From contig CM043697.1 of NCBI GenBank assembly GCA_023935145.1, forward strand, positions 57,922,501-57,986,500: DNA of 64,000 bases. Direction: 5' to 3'. Numbering within the stretch: position 1 is the stretch's first letter; each line of letters starts with the position of its first letter. The DNA is from Bretschneidera sinensis (lineage: Eukaryota; Streptophyta; Magnoliopsida; Brassicales; Akaniaceae). The translations under genes and the position numbers were made by a program. The notes under the pieces are model-generated. The model did not search any database, had not been told where the DNA came from, and saw nothing but the letters and a program-made list of their open reading frames with translations. Positions 33,272-45,320 of the stretch are shown here, piece by piece.

Positions 33272-34181
33272 CATAGCCTGTCTCCCAAATCTAGGGGTCC
33301 CACCGATATTACTTTGAGCTATAGAAGCAACATATCCTGCCTGCCTCTGACTCTGTATTACAGTTCTCTGTGACAAGGAACGCTCCTCTAGGGTGGTATT
33401 CCACCCTGCACACTCATAATGCTACCACCTCTGGGTCTCTCAATTCTAGACCTTTTCAACCAATCTCTCTTACCTCTAAACTCCATCAAATCCTTCTCAA
33501 TCTATAATACTTTATCCACCACTATAGCATAATTTCCAAGACCCATATAAGAGAGTTTAGTTCGAATTTCGTAGTGTATCCCATATAAAAATCTCTTACA
33601 TTTCCTCTCCCCTGTATTCACTAACTCAGGTTAAAACTTCGATAGGGCTATAAATCTACTATCATACGTAGCCACAGATAAAATACTCCACCTTAGATGA
33701 ATAAAATCTCTCTCTTGCCATGCCCAAAATGTATCTGGAAAGTACTATGCAAAGAACTCATCCTTAAACTTACACCAAGTTAAAGGTTATTCTACCGGTG
33801 TACTCACCCTAGGGAGAATATCCTTCTACCATTGAGAAGCCTCACATTCAAGCATAAATGAAGCAAAAGCAACCTTCTGTCTATCTGCCACTAGTAAGAC
33901 TTCAAAACATTTCTCAATATGTCTAATCCACTACTCAAATTATCAGCCATTTCTTCTACTGCATTCGTTCTCTCTATAGCACGATCAAGAACTTCTCTCA
34001 ACTCATCCCTCATAATATTAGATTCTATCCCACCTCTACTAGTATCAGCTGCACTAGCAACCTATTCCCTTGCAGGAACCACATACTCAACTTCCCCATC
34101 TGCTTCAGTTCTTCTAAATATTGGAGGTCTATCACGTCCCCTCTGATTCAAAATTCTACCTCTAGCAGGTCCACGTGTCAT
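33272..34181 (-). pseudogene. Tekay-like gag, N-terminal half
   Basis: An ATG at 34181 gives MTRGPARGRILNQRGRDRPP, then EVEYVVPARE, IMRDELREVLDRAIERTNAV and SSGLDMLRNV, in keeping with a Tekay gag N-terminus. After that several frames with stops cover the capsid region to the copia insertion at 33266. It continues at 27573 after the copia. Confidence 0.65.
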
Positions 34182-34283
34182 CCTCAAACTCTGCATTAAA
34201 ATATAGTTTATTTAAATCTTCCACTTCTTTAAATTCTTATGCAGTCTACAGAATCATAAATCCTAATGCTCTGATACCAAAAT

Positions 34284-36255
34284 TGTAACGACCTATATCG
34301 GGTTGGCCACCTTCCAGACGTGTCATCACTTTTTGAAATCCCAACACAACACATATATGCAACAACATAAAAACATTAACTAAAATTATATATATATATT
34401 ATTTAAAATCCCAACTAAAACATTATATACAACATATAATGCATGAATATTTATAGTTTTTTTTTTCTCATTAGTCTGAGGATGTGGACCATAACACTTA
34501 CAAATAATCACCTAGTCTGAATATCAGTTCGCCAATCTATCTGTCCTACCTTCTACATGAAATTATTTAACAATAAGGAGTGAGCTTCATAAGCTCAATG
34601 AATTAAATTTACTAGAAGTGTTCAATTTGTATAAATAATCTTCCAATATTCATTCATCTATATCTCATATAATTTGATAATAGCATTATATTATCATTAC
34701 TCATATCATAATCCTCATCCTTTATTAATATCTTCTCCTCATATATTTAATCATCTTGAGACTACTAATTCTATCTCATAATTACATCGTTATGAGGTTC
34801 ACGGTATATAATCAATCACTCAGATAATTCTCATCATATCATACTTTCATATTTCTTTCTCATCATATTTGTCTCTCTGTGAGATTCTGTCATCTATCAA
34901 TAAATTTACAATCAAGAATAACACTTAACCATCTCAAGCAATAATAATCAATATTTAAAGTAAATGCAATGCATGAATTTAAAAGTTATTACTATTTGGG
35001 AACGTTTTTTCGCATGTCGACACGTTTTTGCTTAGACCGACTGCCTTATTGGTTATTTTATTTCCAGCATATACCGACTGTCACGGTTTTCATTGATTTC
35101 CAACATATACTGGCTGTCACTGTTTTCATTTATTTCCAGCATATACTAGCTGTCACGATTTTCATTTATTTCATTTAGACTGGCTGCCTTCTCGGTTCTT
35201 TTCATTTCATGCCTATGCATATGAGTAATAATATAAAAACAAGCATAAATTTAGACATACAATTTAGCTATCCAGCTCTTTCTCAAAATTATTATTTTAT
35301 CATATTCATTAAATCATTTCCTCATATCATATCAAATTATCAATCATAGCTTGTCAAGAATTTCATTTTTTCCTTCATTATATACTTAATCAACTCATTA
35401 TTTCAATAATATTACTTCTCATATAATAAATATTTAACATATCGATTGTTCCTATCATACTCATCAACCAACTTTCATATATCATCCAATCATAGTTTAA
35501 TAATTAATTCAAATATCACCACTTTATATTTCATAGTTATCTTGATTACTAAAAGTAAATCTAACTTACCACGTAACACTTAAAGCTACCCGTGGATCAC
35601 CTCCTTACTTTTTCTTGATCATTTTAGCAATTTCACCCGATTACTGATTGTCCACACCTAATATAATCTTTATATTAAAATTTCTAATTTATTCTTCAAT
35701 TCTTCCATAATCCATACCCTTTAAATTTCTACATCAAATTCTTAGAAATTTTCATGTATGCTAAATTTCAAAAATAATATTCATATTATTACCTTTTGTT
35801 TTTCTTAGAGCTTTCTTTGAATCTCTTAAAAATTCTCCCATAAACCTCTTCAGAATTTTACTTTTTCAACCTTTCCTTCAGTCTCTAAATGTTTAAAGAA
35901 ATGGAGTAGTTTGAACTGAATAAGAGAGAAAACCAAACAGGATTAGGTAAAAATAATAAAAAAAAAAACCAAAAACTGAAATTTTAAATTAATCTTCGTT
36001 GCTACACCGTTTTGTAATTATGTGCTGGCTAACATGCAAGAATTGCATTTTTCCTTGACAACATCTGGACTCCAGGTGTCGTCTCCCTTTTTTTTTTTTT
36101 CTTCATTCCTTCTTATCTTCTCGTGCCTGAACATTTTCGTCTATTTTTTAAAGAATTATTTTATTCAATAATAATCTTTCATATATATTATTTTAATTTC
36201 ATGTCATATCTATCGAATTACTTCTTTACCCTTACTTAAAAATACAGGTATTACA
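34284..36255 (-). repeat. 5' LTR of Tekay-like element, with PBS
   Basis: It pairs with 24293-26404. Just inside it the minus strand reads TTTTGGTATCAGAGC (34268-34282), an exact initiator-Met PBS core. It is slightly shorter than its partner, mainly because the minisatellite has fewer units (35035-35180). Confidence 0.92.
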
Positions 36256-37290
36256 GTAAGGCTTTTTATAAATAACCTTCTGTACACTATGGATATCATG
36301 CCTATATAGATGTTCGAAGTGCTCAAGCCTCCTAGGCAGTATTTGATCTGGGATATAAGGTTAATTACCACTTGCAGGATCATCAAGGTTAGGAGGTGGT
36401 AAAATTGGGGGGACTTGATAGGCATTGTGATTTTTAGGTGGTATTTGTTGAGGTCAAACTCCAACCTGTCCCAAGATGTTTGGTTGTGCCATTAGTACAT
36501 TAGGTTGAATTGGCTATGCCATTGGTACATTGGGTTAGACCATTACGATATTGACTTTGTTTTTCCCCTACTAGATGTTTGGTTGTCTTTGTGGTACCTA
36601 TTGAATGGGTGGAATATTGAGAAATCTCATATGATTCATTATGATTGGAGGATAGTCTGGTGCTTGGATTACAAGTCTAGGTGGTATATGTACTTCTACT
36701 GGTTGTTGAAATCCAAGGAATAACTGTCCCTTAGGAGGTGAAACATGCATGACATGAATTTCATTGGAGCAGTAGTCCCTGCGTTAGTTACATGTATAGC
36801 ATTCAAATCTTTAGTGAGAGTTTTTGTATTACTATTGGGTAAAACTCAAGAATAGGCTATTGGCATGTCAGAATCACTTCCTTTAGGGAATGCCTTTGAA
36901 TATTCTACTTCATGTTGCATAAAGCCTCTACTATCGCTATTGTTTGTAGGGAAAATATCCTCATGATGTGGTCTTTGATCGATCAACATGTTGAGTTTCT
37001 CTAGAATCTAAGCCATTTGTTATTGGCTTTGAGTTTGTTGTTGAGCCATTTGCTATTGATATTGGCTTTGCAACTCAGTTACTTGTCTAGTTGTTTAGGT
37101 TATTTCCTCACTAGTTTGACGTTAGTTAGCCACAAATAAATCCATCTGAGAGTGTAATTTCCCCATGTCCAGATCCATTTTGTCTAAGCGATTTGGAAAG
37201 ACAACCGGAGCAGGAATTTCTTCTGGATTTGCTGGAGTTTTCTTCGTTGATCTAGTAACTGGTATATACTAGATTTACTCCCACTCTGGT
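36256..37290 (-). pseudogene. Tat-like gag, N-terminal half
   Basis: The minus frame from about 37180 reads MDLDMGKLHSQMDLFVAN, then TEEI-like and Gln-rich stretches (QMAQQQTQSQ) and ILEKLNMLIDQRPHHEDIFP, with several stops. This is a low-complexity Gln-rich gag N-terminus. The PBS candidate next to the LTR, TCTGGCGACCAGAGTGGG, resembles the TCTGGCGAC type used by Tat/Ogre elements (recalled). It joins 24292 once the nested Tekay-like element is removed. Confidence 0.65.
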
Positions 37291-37308
37291 CGCCAGAAAT
37301 CTTGTTGG

Positions 37309-38161
37309 TGCAAGATTTAATTTATACATCAATCAAGGTTGAAATGGACTTAATCAGAATAGTACTTCTCTAGATGGGTCTGGTACTGCCTCAACTAAGA
37401 GGACTTTATGATATGCTATTATAAATTCAAATAAAATAATTTAATCTAAAAGTTAATGAACTGAATAAATAACAAATGTGTAGTAACAGCAAACTCAATA
37501 TATTAATATTGAAAGAAATTCTAATACAAAAGGTAATGAACTGAATAAATAACAAATACGTAGTAACAACAAACTCAATATATTAATATTGAAAGCAATT
37601 CTGATACAAAAGGGTTTACAGGGCTTAACATCAAAGTACCAGACATAGACTCCTCGAGCTCATTGTAATATAGGCTAAGCCTTCAATGCAGCTATGACTT
37701 AGATTGACATCAAGACAGACAAACAAAGGGGCTGAAGAAGGGAATTACAGTTAGGATTACAATACAACTACTTCTATTGCAACTGGAAAGTAAATACAGT
37801 AGGCTTAGATAGTCGTGTTGATATTCTCCAAGAGTCTCCCACATTTCTACTTCCTCACGTTCTCTTGATTAAATGCGCTGATTATGCCACATGTCAAAAT
37901 ATTTAACTCCACTACGTGAGTCGTATTTAATCGTGGCAACTTTTACCTTAGCCTTTTCAAGGCACAACTCTTGGATTTTCCTTGATGCCTGAATAACCGG
38001 ATTGGTTGTTATGACTCATCCATCATGCTCAAAGTCAAGGTCGTGGTATGGAAGGCTCAATCAAGCTTATCAACCTCGAACCCTCAAGTTATATTACTTA
38101 TCTCGATGTTGTCCCTTGAACTTCTTTTTTTAAAAGTCATTGTTTCGTGGGCTTTTTGGCT
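37309..38161 (-). repeat. 5' LTR of Tat-like element, left part (right part 58081-58218)
   Basis: It matches 14719-15540. It is cut at 38161 by the Athila-like element and resumes at 58081 (GGCTGATCATCTC), matching 15570-15688. It has an 80-base tandem duplication (37454-37533 and 37534-37613) that the 3' LTR lacks. Confidence 0.85.
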
Positions 38162-39449
38162 ACTTGTTTTGTAATTATCTACCTAATTTAATAAGCAAAT
38201 AATCGAACTTGTTTTACTTGCAAGTGCACAAGGTCAATAGTAGCATAGTGTGCAAGTGCGAGATCATTTCCACAGGGATTGGCGAATTTCGTTTTAGAAT
38301 CAGTTTCTCAATATAAGAAGATAGAAATAACTGTTGAGTGTGAATTAATAATAATAAGAACATAGGGCTTTGATATCCACCACTAATCATACTTTCCCAA
38401 TGAGTAACGTGCCAATGCTCTAGCCATATCATGAATACCTAACGGTTGTCAACCTAAGAGCATGATATCTACTCCTTAAGCTATTGATCTCCCTAAGCAA
38501 TGAGTTAGGCATGGTATCTAATCTAACTCTTTTCTTTCTTAAGGGATTCAACATGGTGTATACTGAGTTGTTCCTTAAGAGAGCATATGATTTGTGCAAA
38601 TCAACAACCACACAAGACCTAGGGTATGATGTATACTCCCGGTTTCTCATGTTGATTAACCCAAGAATCCGGCGTGGATTTCTTTTGTTACTATCGTTAG
38701 ACCCAGGACTCGATCATCCAAATTGATCTAACTAACTCATCCATACCACATGCATATGATGATCAGACACACACATATGAAGAATTCAATAAAACAAGCA
38801 TTAATCAATAAAGCATCATAATCAAGGCTATTGGCAAAAGCAATCAATGAATATATATATATGGAAGAGCATAATTAGGGCTTCAATCAAGCCCTATTAG
38901 TAAGTTAGTTACACATGCTGTCTATGATAAACATCATTATAACAAAAATTAAACCCAAAAAATACTGTGGAGATGAGTCGTCAATTCCTCTCCAAAGCTT
39001 ACAACTTTAAGCCAAAGTAAAAGATAAAAAGAAGGATGTGCTTTCTGTGTTTTACAAGCCTATATATAGGGTTCTAAGAGTGCCCCAAAACCCTAATTCC
39101 AAAATAGGTCTGGAAGAAAGTTTTCAAAAATTGGCTCTGCCACCTCTGTGTGCGTATGCGCTCGATTGCTTGCTTCTGCGCTCGAGCGCAAGTGTGCGCT
39201 CGAGCCTTCTATGTGTGCGCTCGTTTGCTTGTGCGCTCGATCGCATCCATGTTGCGCTCGATCGCAGCATCTTTCTCTAGATCTTCAATTTTCTTCTTTT
39301 AAAACTCCAAAATGCTTTCTTTTCTTCACAAGCCTATAAAGACACAGAAAACAAAAAAAAATGAAGTAAAACATAACAAAATATGTAAACAAAGAGCTTA
39401 ACAAATGTAAATTAAGGGGCTTAAATATGAATATTTAAGCACTTATCAC
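38162..39449 (-). repeat. 3' LTR of Athila-like element
   Basis: The minus strand begins TGATAAGTGCTTAAATATTC and ends about ACAAGT. Adjacent at 39450-39463 the minus strand reads GTAAGTTTGGGGGT, the polypurine tract. GCGCTCGATCGCA-type motifs cluster at 39148-39270. Small ORFs within it are shared with the other LTR only because the LTRs are copies. Confidence 0.9.
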
Positions 39450-39463
39450 ACCCCCAAACTTAC

Positions 39464-40593
39464 ATATTGCTAGTCTCTTAGCAATACATAACTAAAAACT
39501 AACTAAGAAATAAAATAAAATTAAAGATAAACACATCATTCATGATATCTAAAAATTTGGGTTGTACACAAAACCATGATATTTGTTCATGAGTTGGCTT
39601 AAAATATAAACACATCTTTACAATGAATAAGAGTTTTAAATTCTAATTACTTACATAAGGCTGGTTTAAGGCATCACAAGTTTGACTTAGTGTGTGGTGG
39701 ATTAGCACAAAAAGATGAAGCTTCCAAATATCTCTACTGTATAGTGTTTCAGTGTCTTAACATTCATCAAATTTCCTATCAGAATGAACACTAGTGGCAT
39801 AGTTTTCTTTCCTTTCTTTTTCTTTTATCATGAGCTTTTTGCCAAGTTGAGTTCCATTAAGCTTTCTAATTGACCCTTGTAGCGAGTGTTTAGCCAATGA
39901 CTCCCAAACTAGATGGTTTTAGGGCATTAGGTGTAAAGAAACCCCTAAGGACTTACTAACTCAAGTAAAAAAGGCTACGGAACTAACAGGTCTTAATGCT
40001 TCCTTGCGAAATTCCCACCTTTTGACGTGAACACTCACTGCTTAGTGAGGCAAGAGGTCCAGTTACTCAATGAAAATTTTTATCAGCATTAAATGCTTAA
40101 TTTCCACCTTTTGACATGAACACTCACTGCTTACTGAGGCAAGAGGTCCAGTTACTCAATGGAAATATTATTTAATGATTATTAAGAGCATTTTATTTTC
40201 TCTTTTTGCTGATGGACATTTTTTTTAATTTTCTATGCCAAAGTGTTTATCTAACAAGTTATCCGATTATAGTTAGGCAATGGAAACATATACATAGAGA
40301 TTATATGTCATACCTCACACCATTATGTGCTTGTGTTAGCTTTAGACCAAACTTTGTGAAATCCTAAATGCCTTGAGGTAGGTAATTAAGACTTTTAAAA
40401 CTTTATCATTAGACTATATTTTTAGATTTTAAGCTTACTAATGAAGTTTTATCATATTTGTTTTAAATCAACCAAAATTTTCAAAACAAAATGAACATGC
40501 ATTTATCTTTAAAACAAAAAAAAAAAATTGGGACATAGTGTGTGTATGTGTGTGCAAGTGTCTCTTTCTACCCCCAAACTTAATACACACATT
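39464..40593. other. Athila-like 3' untranslated region
   Basis: No coding signal. It contains a direct repeat of about 63 bases (40012-40076 and 40102-40164; shared core CACTCACTGCTTA and GAGGCAAGAGGTCCAGTTAC). The non-coding region continues after the nested copia at 48783-49320. Confidence 0.7.
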
Positions 40594-41585
40594 TGTTGGA
40601 AATCACCTTGACAAGATGCCCAGGTGGAAATCTTCCAAACACCCAACTCTAGAATGACTTGTAGAAAGAAATACAGCAACCAAAGCAAGATAGAAAAGAA
40701 GACAAACAATTGTTATCGAGGTTCGGCAATGGCCTACGTCCCCATGAGTTCCTCCAAACTCTCTGTACTAAATCAATGGTTCTTTACAATCACAGCAGCC
40801 CTCTCCAAGAAACCCAAGTTCTTGAAGAAACCAAGAAGAGAAGAAAGAAGATGATAAGAACTATTACAATGCTCTTTATCTATACTACTCTCTCTTCTTT
40901 ACAACCAACTTCTCTACAATGAGTCTCTCTTGTGTTTTGTGTCTTTGCACTCTCACACAATTCTCTCTTGTATTGTGTCTTGTCACTCTTTACAATTGAT
41001 CTCAAATTATATCACAATGTTATATATAGAATGAAGCTAGGTGACCCTTTATATAGTGCACCAACTTCTTGTCCAATCTTGAGAGTCAATCTCCACCCTT
41101 AGATCTTGATGACCACTTAAATATGTCCCTCCATCAATCCTAAGTGGTGCTGTGCATTTTAACCTTGCATCCATGCACCTAAGAGGAGGTTTAAACAAGC
41201 TATCCATGTGTGCATCAATTTGCCTAGCACCTAGGCACTGAACAGGGGGCGGTGAGGCACTAGACAAAGCTCCTTTGCACCACATTCTGGGAGGTGCAGT
41301 GCTAGTGGAGGGGCGGTAAGGTGCTGCCCTTCTCCAAGTTGCTTCCTTTCTAGGCAGTGAGGCACTGGTGAAGGGGTGGTGAGGTGCACACTAATGCTGC
41401 CCTTCACACAGCAGTGCGCACTACTTTGCTTTGTTGATTAGGGGTGTGCACACACACCCGAATGGATGTACACACATGTGTGCACTCCTTTAACATGCTG
41501 TATTTTAATCTTCCAACCTTGGTTTAGACTTTAACCATCTTTGAACCATGTTTAGACATGTTTAAACCTTAGACAAATACCAACA
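40594..41585 (-). repeat. Outer LTR of copia B, left
   Basis: It starts TGTTGGAAATCACC and ends ATACCAACA on the plus strand. It carries the same TATATAAAGG box on the minus strand near 41050-41060 as the other family LTRs. Confidence 0.92.
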
Positions 41586-41660
41586 ATCTCTACCTTTGTC
41601 TAAGTGTTTAAACCCGAACCATTATGTAGAAAGCTTCAGGATCCAACTAATCTTGAGTCA

Positions 41661-43121
41661 TCAAATACCAACTCCAATCCAAAATAGTCCAAGGCAATGA
41701 TTGAACGTACTTAGAGGTAGAACTTTTGTACCTAAATCCATAGGATTTTCTTCCGTGGCTACCTTATCCACATGGATGCATCCTTTCATAACATATTCCC
41801 GAATGAAATGATACTGAACATCTATGTGCTTTTTCCTCTCATGGAACACCAGATTCTTACACAAGTGCAATGCACTTTGACTATCCGAAAACACCGCAAC
41901 CTGCTCCTCCAGTACCTTCAATTCTTCCAGCAACCCTTTGCACCACATAGCCTCCTTAATGGCCTCCGTAGCCGCTATGTACTCAGCCTCGGTTGTTGAG
42001 AGTGCTACCACTGGCTGCAACTGAGCCTTCCAACTTACACAACATCTGTTTAAGTTAAAGAAGTAGGAGGCAATCGATCTCCTTTTATCCCGGTCTGCTC
42101 CATAGTCTGAATCCGCAAAACCCTCAAGGCAGATGGACTTACCCCTCTTCTCATAAACCAGCCCTACTTTTAGGCTTCCCTTCAAGTACCTCAGCAACCA
42201 CTTTATCCAAGCCAATGCTCCTTTTCGAGATTACTCATAAAACTACTGAGAACACTCATTGCATGAGCAATGTCTAGTCTAGTGCTTACCATGGTGAACA
42301 TAATAGAACCAACTGCACTAGAGTAAGGGACTTTTTCCACTTTCTTCTTCTCCGCTTCCGATCTCGGACATTGATCGCTGGAGAACTTGAAATGACCAGC
42401 AAGGGGAACCTTCACTAGTTTTCTATCTTCCATAGAGAACTTAGATATGTAGAAAGTTTGAGAGATCTTCAATCTGTTTCTCTCCTTTTCTTGGATTCTA
42501 CACATCGCAAGGATCTTTTGTGTAAGTCTGAGATCCTTCCTTTTGAATTCCTCATGGAGTTGAGATGTAAACCTTTCCATCCTCTTCCTGCTGTTTCGAC
42601 CTAACAACACATTAATGACAGAGATGAGGATACTCACCATCTTCTCCACCTTGTGTCCAGGTGAGAAAGTTTCTATGAAATCTATGTATTTTCTTCTTGT
42701 GAACCCATTCACCACCAGCCTAGCCTTGTTCCGGACTTCATCTCCTAGAGTATTCCCTTATTTGATCTTGTAGATCCATCTACAATCCACAACTCTCAGT
42801 TTTTCAGGTTTGGGCACTAACTCCCAAGAGTTGTTCTTCATTAAAGAATCCATTTCTTCCTCCATAGCCAGTTGCCACTTTGACGAATCCTTACATTCCA
42901 TGGCTTCCATGTAAGTTTTTGGTTCAACCTCCCTTTCTATCCAAGGAGCTACTACATTAGCATTCGCAAACCTATATCTCAAAGGTGGTCCAACCACCCT
43001 CCTTTCTTGATCTCTTATGAGCTGGAAGTCAGTATGACTTACTGCATCAACCTCTTCTTGTTCAGCCTCTTCTTGAGTTTCTTGACCATAACCTTCATTC
43101 AAGGGCTTTACCTGGTCCGAA
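41661..43121 (-). pseudogene. Copia B left unit: RT (deleted form) and RNase H
   Basis: The RNase H frame 41661-42215 is well kept: WLLRYLKGSLKVGLVYEK, FADSDYGADRDKRRSIASYF, VALSTTEAEYIAATEA, then VFSDSQSALHLCKNLVFHER and KHIDVQYHFIREYV. The RT pieces 42203-43183 include FIETFSPGHKVEKMVSILIS, the same fused finger/palm junction as the other copies, with the YVDD lost (ISVINVLL). Upstream of the RT the internal sequence stops at 43121, where it meets the truncated LTR. Confidence 0.88.
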
Positions 43122-43766
43122 CCCTTTTGTGTTTTATGTTTTTGCACTCTAACACAATTCTCTCTTGTATTATGTCTTGTCACTCTTTACAATTGATCTC
43201 AAATTATATCACAATGTTATGCATAGAATGAAGCTAGGTGACCCTTTATATAGTGCACCAACTTCTTGTCCAATCTTGAGAGTTAATCTTCACCCATAGA
43301 TCTTGATGACCACTTAACCATTTCCCTCCATCAATCCTAAGTTGCACTGTGCATTTTAACCTTGCATCCACACACCTAAGAGGAGGTTTAAACAAGCTGT
43401 CCATGTGTGCATCAGTTTGCCTAGCGCCTAGGCGCTGAACAGGGGGCGGTGAGGCGCTAGGCAAAGCTCCTTTGCACCACATTCTGGGTGGTGCGGTGCT
43501 GGTGGAGGGGCGGTACGGTGCTGCCCTTCTCCAAGCTACTTCCTTGCTAGGCAGTGAGGCGCTGGTGAAGGGGCGGTGAGGCGCACACTGATGCTGCCCT
43601 TCACACAGCAGTGCGCACTACTTTGCTTTGTTGATTACCCAAATGGATGCACACACATGTGTGCACTCCTTTAACATGCTTTATTTTAATCTTCCAACCT
43701 TGGTTTAGACTTTAACCATCTTTGAACCATGTTTAGACATGTTTAAACCTTAGACAAATACCAACA
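43122..43766 (-). repeat. Truncated middle LTR of copia B
   Basis: It matches LTR positions 40927-41585, so about the first third (plus-strand left end) is missing. The junction lies at CCCTTTTGTG. It contains a perfect 14-base palindrome AGCGCCTAGGCGCT at 43423-43436. Confidence 0.9.
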
Positions 43767-43907
43767 ATCTTTACCTTTGTCTAAGTGTTTAAACCCGAAC
43801 CATTGTGCAGAAAACTTCAGGATCCAAACTCATCTTGAGTCATCAATTAACCAACTCCAATCCTAAGTAGTCCAATGCAATGATTGAACTTACATAGAGG
43901 TAGAACT

Positions 43908-45095
43908 TTAGTACCTAAATCCGTAGGATTTTCTTCCGGCTACCTGGTCCACATGGATGCATCTTTTCATAACATTTTCTCGAATGAAATGATATCGAAC
44001 ATCCATGTGCTTTGTCCTCTCATGGAACACCGGATTCTTACATAATTGTAATGCACTTTGACTATCCAAAAACACCACAACCTGCTCCTCCAGTACCTTC
44101 AACTCTTCCAGCAACCCTTTGCACCACATAACCTCCTTAATGTCCTCCGTAGCCGCTATGTACTCAGCCTCGGTTGTTGAGAGTGCTACCACTGGCTGCA
44201 ATTGAGCCTTCCAACTTACACTACATCCGTTTAAGTTGAAGAAGTAAGAGGTAATTGATCTCTTTTTATCCTAGTCTGCTCTATAGTCTGAATCCATAAA
44301 ACCCTCAAGGCAGATGGACTTATCCCTCTTCTTATAAACCAGCCCTACTTCTAGGCTTCCCTTCAAGTACCTTAGCAACCACTTCATCCCAAGCCAATGC
44401 TCCTTTTCGGGATTACTCATAAACCTGCTGAGATCACTCATTGCATGAGAAATGTCAAGTCTAGTGTTTACCATGGTGAACATAACAGAACCAGCCGCAC
44501 TAAAGTAAGGGACTTTTTCCATTTCCTTATTCTCCACCTCCGATCTCAGACATTGATCACTGAAGAACTTGAAATGACTAGCAAGGGGAACTTTCACTGG
44601 TTTGCTATCTTCCATAGAGAACTTAGATATCATCTTCTCTATGTAGGAAGTTTGAGAGATCTTCAATCTATTTCTCTCTTTTTCTTGGATTCTACACATC
44701 CCAGGGATCTTTTGTGTAAGGCTGAGATCCTTCCTCTCGAACTCCTCACTGAGTTGAGATGTAAATCTTTCCATCCTCTTCCTACCGTTTCGACCCAACA
44801 GCACATCAATGACATAGATGAGGATACTCACCATCTTCTCCACCTTGTGTCCAGGTGAGAAAGTTTCTATGAAATCTATGTCTTTTCTTCTTGTGAACCC
44901 ATTCGCCACTAGCCTAGCCTTATTCCGGACTTCATCTCCTGGAGTATTCCCTTCTTTGATCTTGTAGAGCCATCTACAATCCATAACTCTCAGTTTTTCA
45001 GGTTTGGGCACCAACTCCCAAGAGTTGTTCTTCATCAAAGAATCCATTTCTTCCTCCATAGTCAGTTGCCACTTTGACGAATCCTTACATTCCAT
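43908..45095 (-). pseudogene. Copia B right unit: RT (deleted form) and RNase H
   Basis: The frame 44271-45095 (274 residues) opens MECKDSSKWQLTMEEEMDSL. It passes KARLVANGFTRRKDIDF and FIETFSPGHKVEKMVSILIY, then YVIDVLL (YVDD lost), and continues LTQKIPGMCRIQEKERNRL, SKFSMEDSKPVKVPLASHF, then GSVMFTMVNTRLDISHAM and MDSDYRAD. RNase H continues at 43908-44201 with ALSTTEAEYIAATEDI and DSQSALQLCKNPVFHER. The motif-A Asp region is absent. The thumb-to-RNase-H part is otherwise well preserved. Confidence 0.9.
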
Positions 45096-45320
45096 GGCTT
45101 CCGTGTAAGTTTCTGGTTCAACCTCTCCTTCTGTCTAGGGAGCTGCTACATTAGCATCCGTAAACCTATATCTCAAAGGTGGTCTACCCACCCTCCTTCC
45201 TCGGTCTCTTGTGAGCTGGTAGTTATCATGACTTGCTGCATCAACCTCTTCTTGTTCAACCTCTTCTTGAGTTTATTGAGCATGGCCTTCATTCAAGGGC
45301 TCTACCTGGTCCGAACCCTC

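Larger units (their letters stand above)
24293..36255 (-). mobile_element. Tekay/Del-like Ty3/gypsy element with deleted pol
   Basis: LTRs 24293-26404 and 34284-36255 start TGTAACGACC on the plus strand. The target-site duplication is GTAAA (24288-24292) versus GTAAG (36256-36260). The PBS and PPT fit a minus-strand element. Internal order is gag, zinc knuckle, protease, a foreign-orientation RNase H shard, then integrase C-terminus, so RT and the integrase core are deleted. A copia (27579-33266) is nested in gag. Confidence 0.9.

Noticed and set aside
38429..38726. Overlapping ORFs on both strands that recur at 57068-57365, hinting at a conserved small gene
   Set aside because: Both lie in the two LTRs of the Athila-like element, which are copies of each other; no coding similarity was recognised.
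39038..39339. Cys/Ser/Arg-rich ORFs (CALDR, RSSLLCVRS) recurring at 57552-57914
   Set aside because: They arise from translating the GCGCTCGATCGCA motif cluster in the LTRs; frames are not conserved between the two copies.
41049..41285. Minus ORF MWCKGALSSASPP recurring at 43246-43482
   Set aside because: It is located in copia LTRs and repeated only because LTRs are copies; it is low-complexity sequence over the GC-rich LTR segment.
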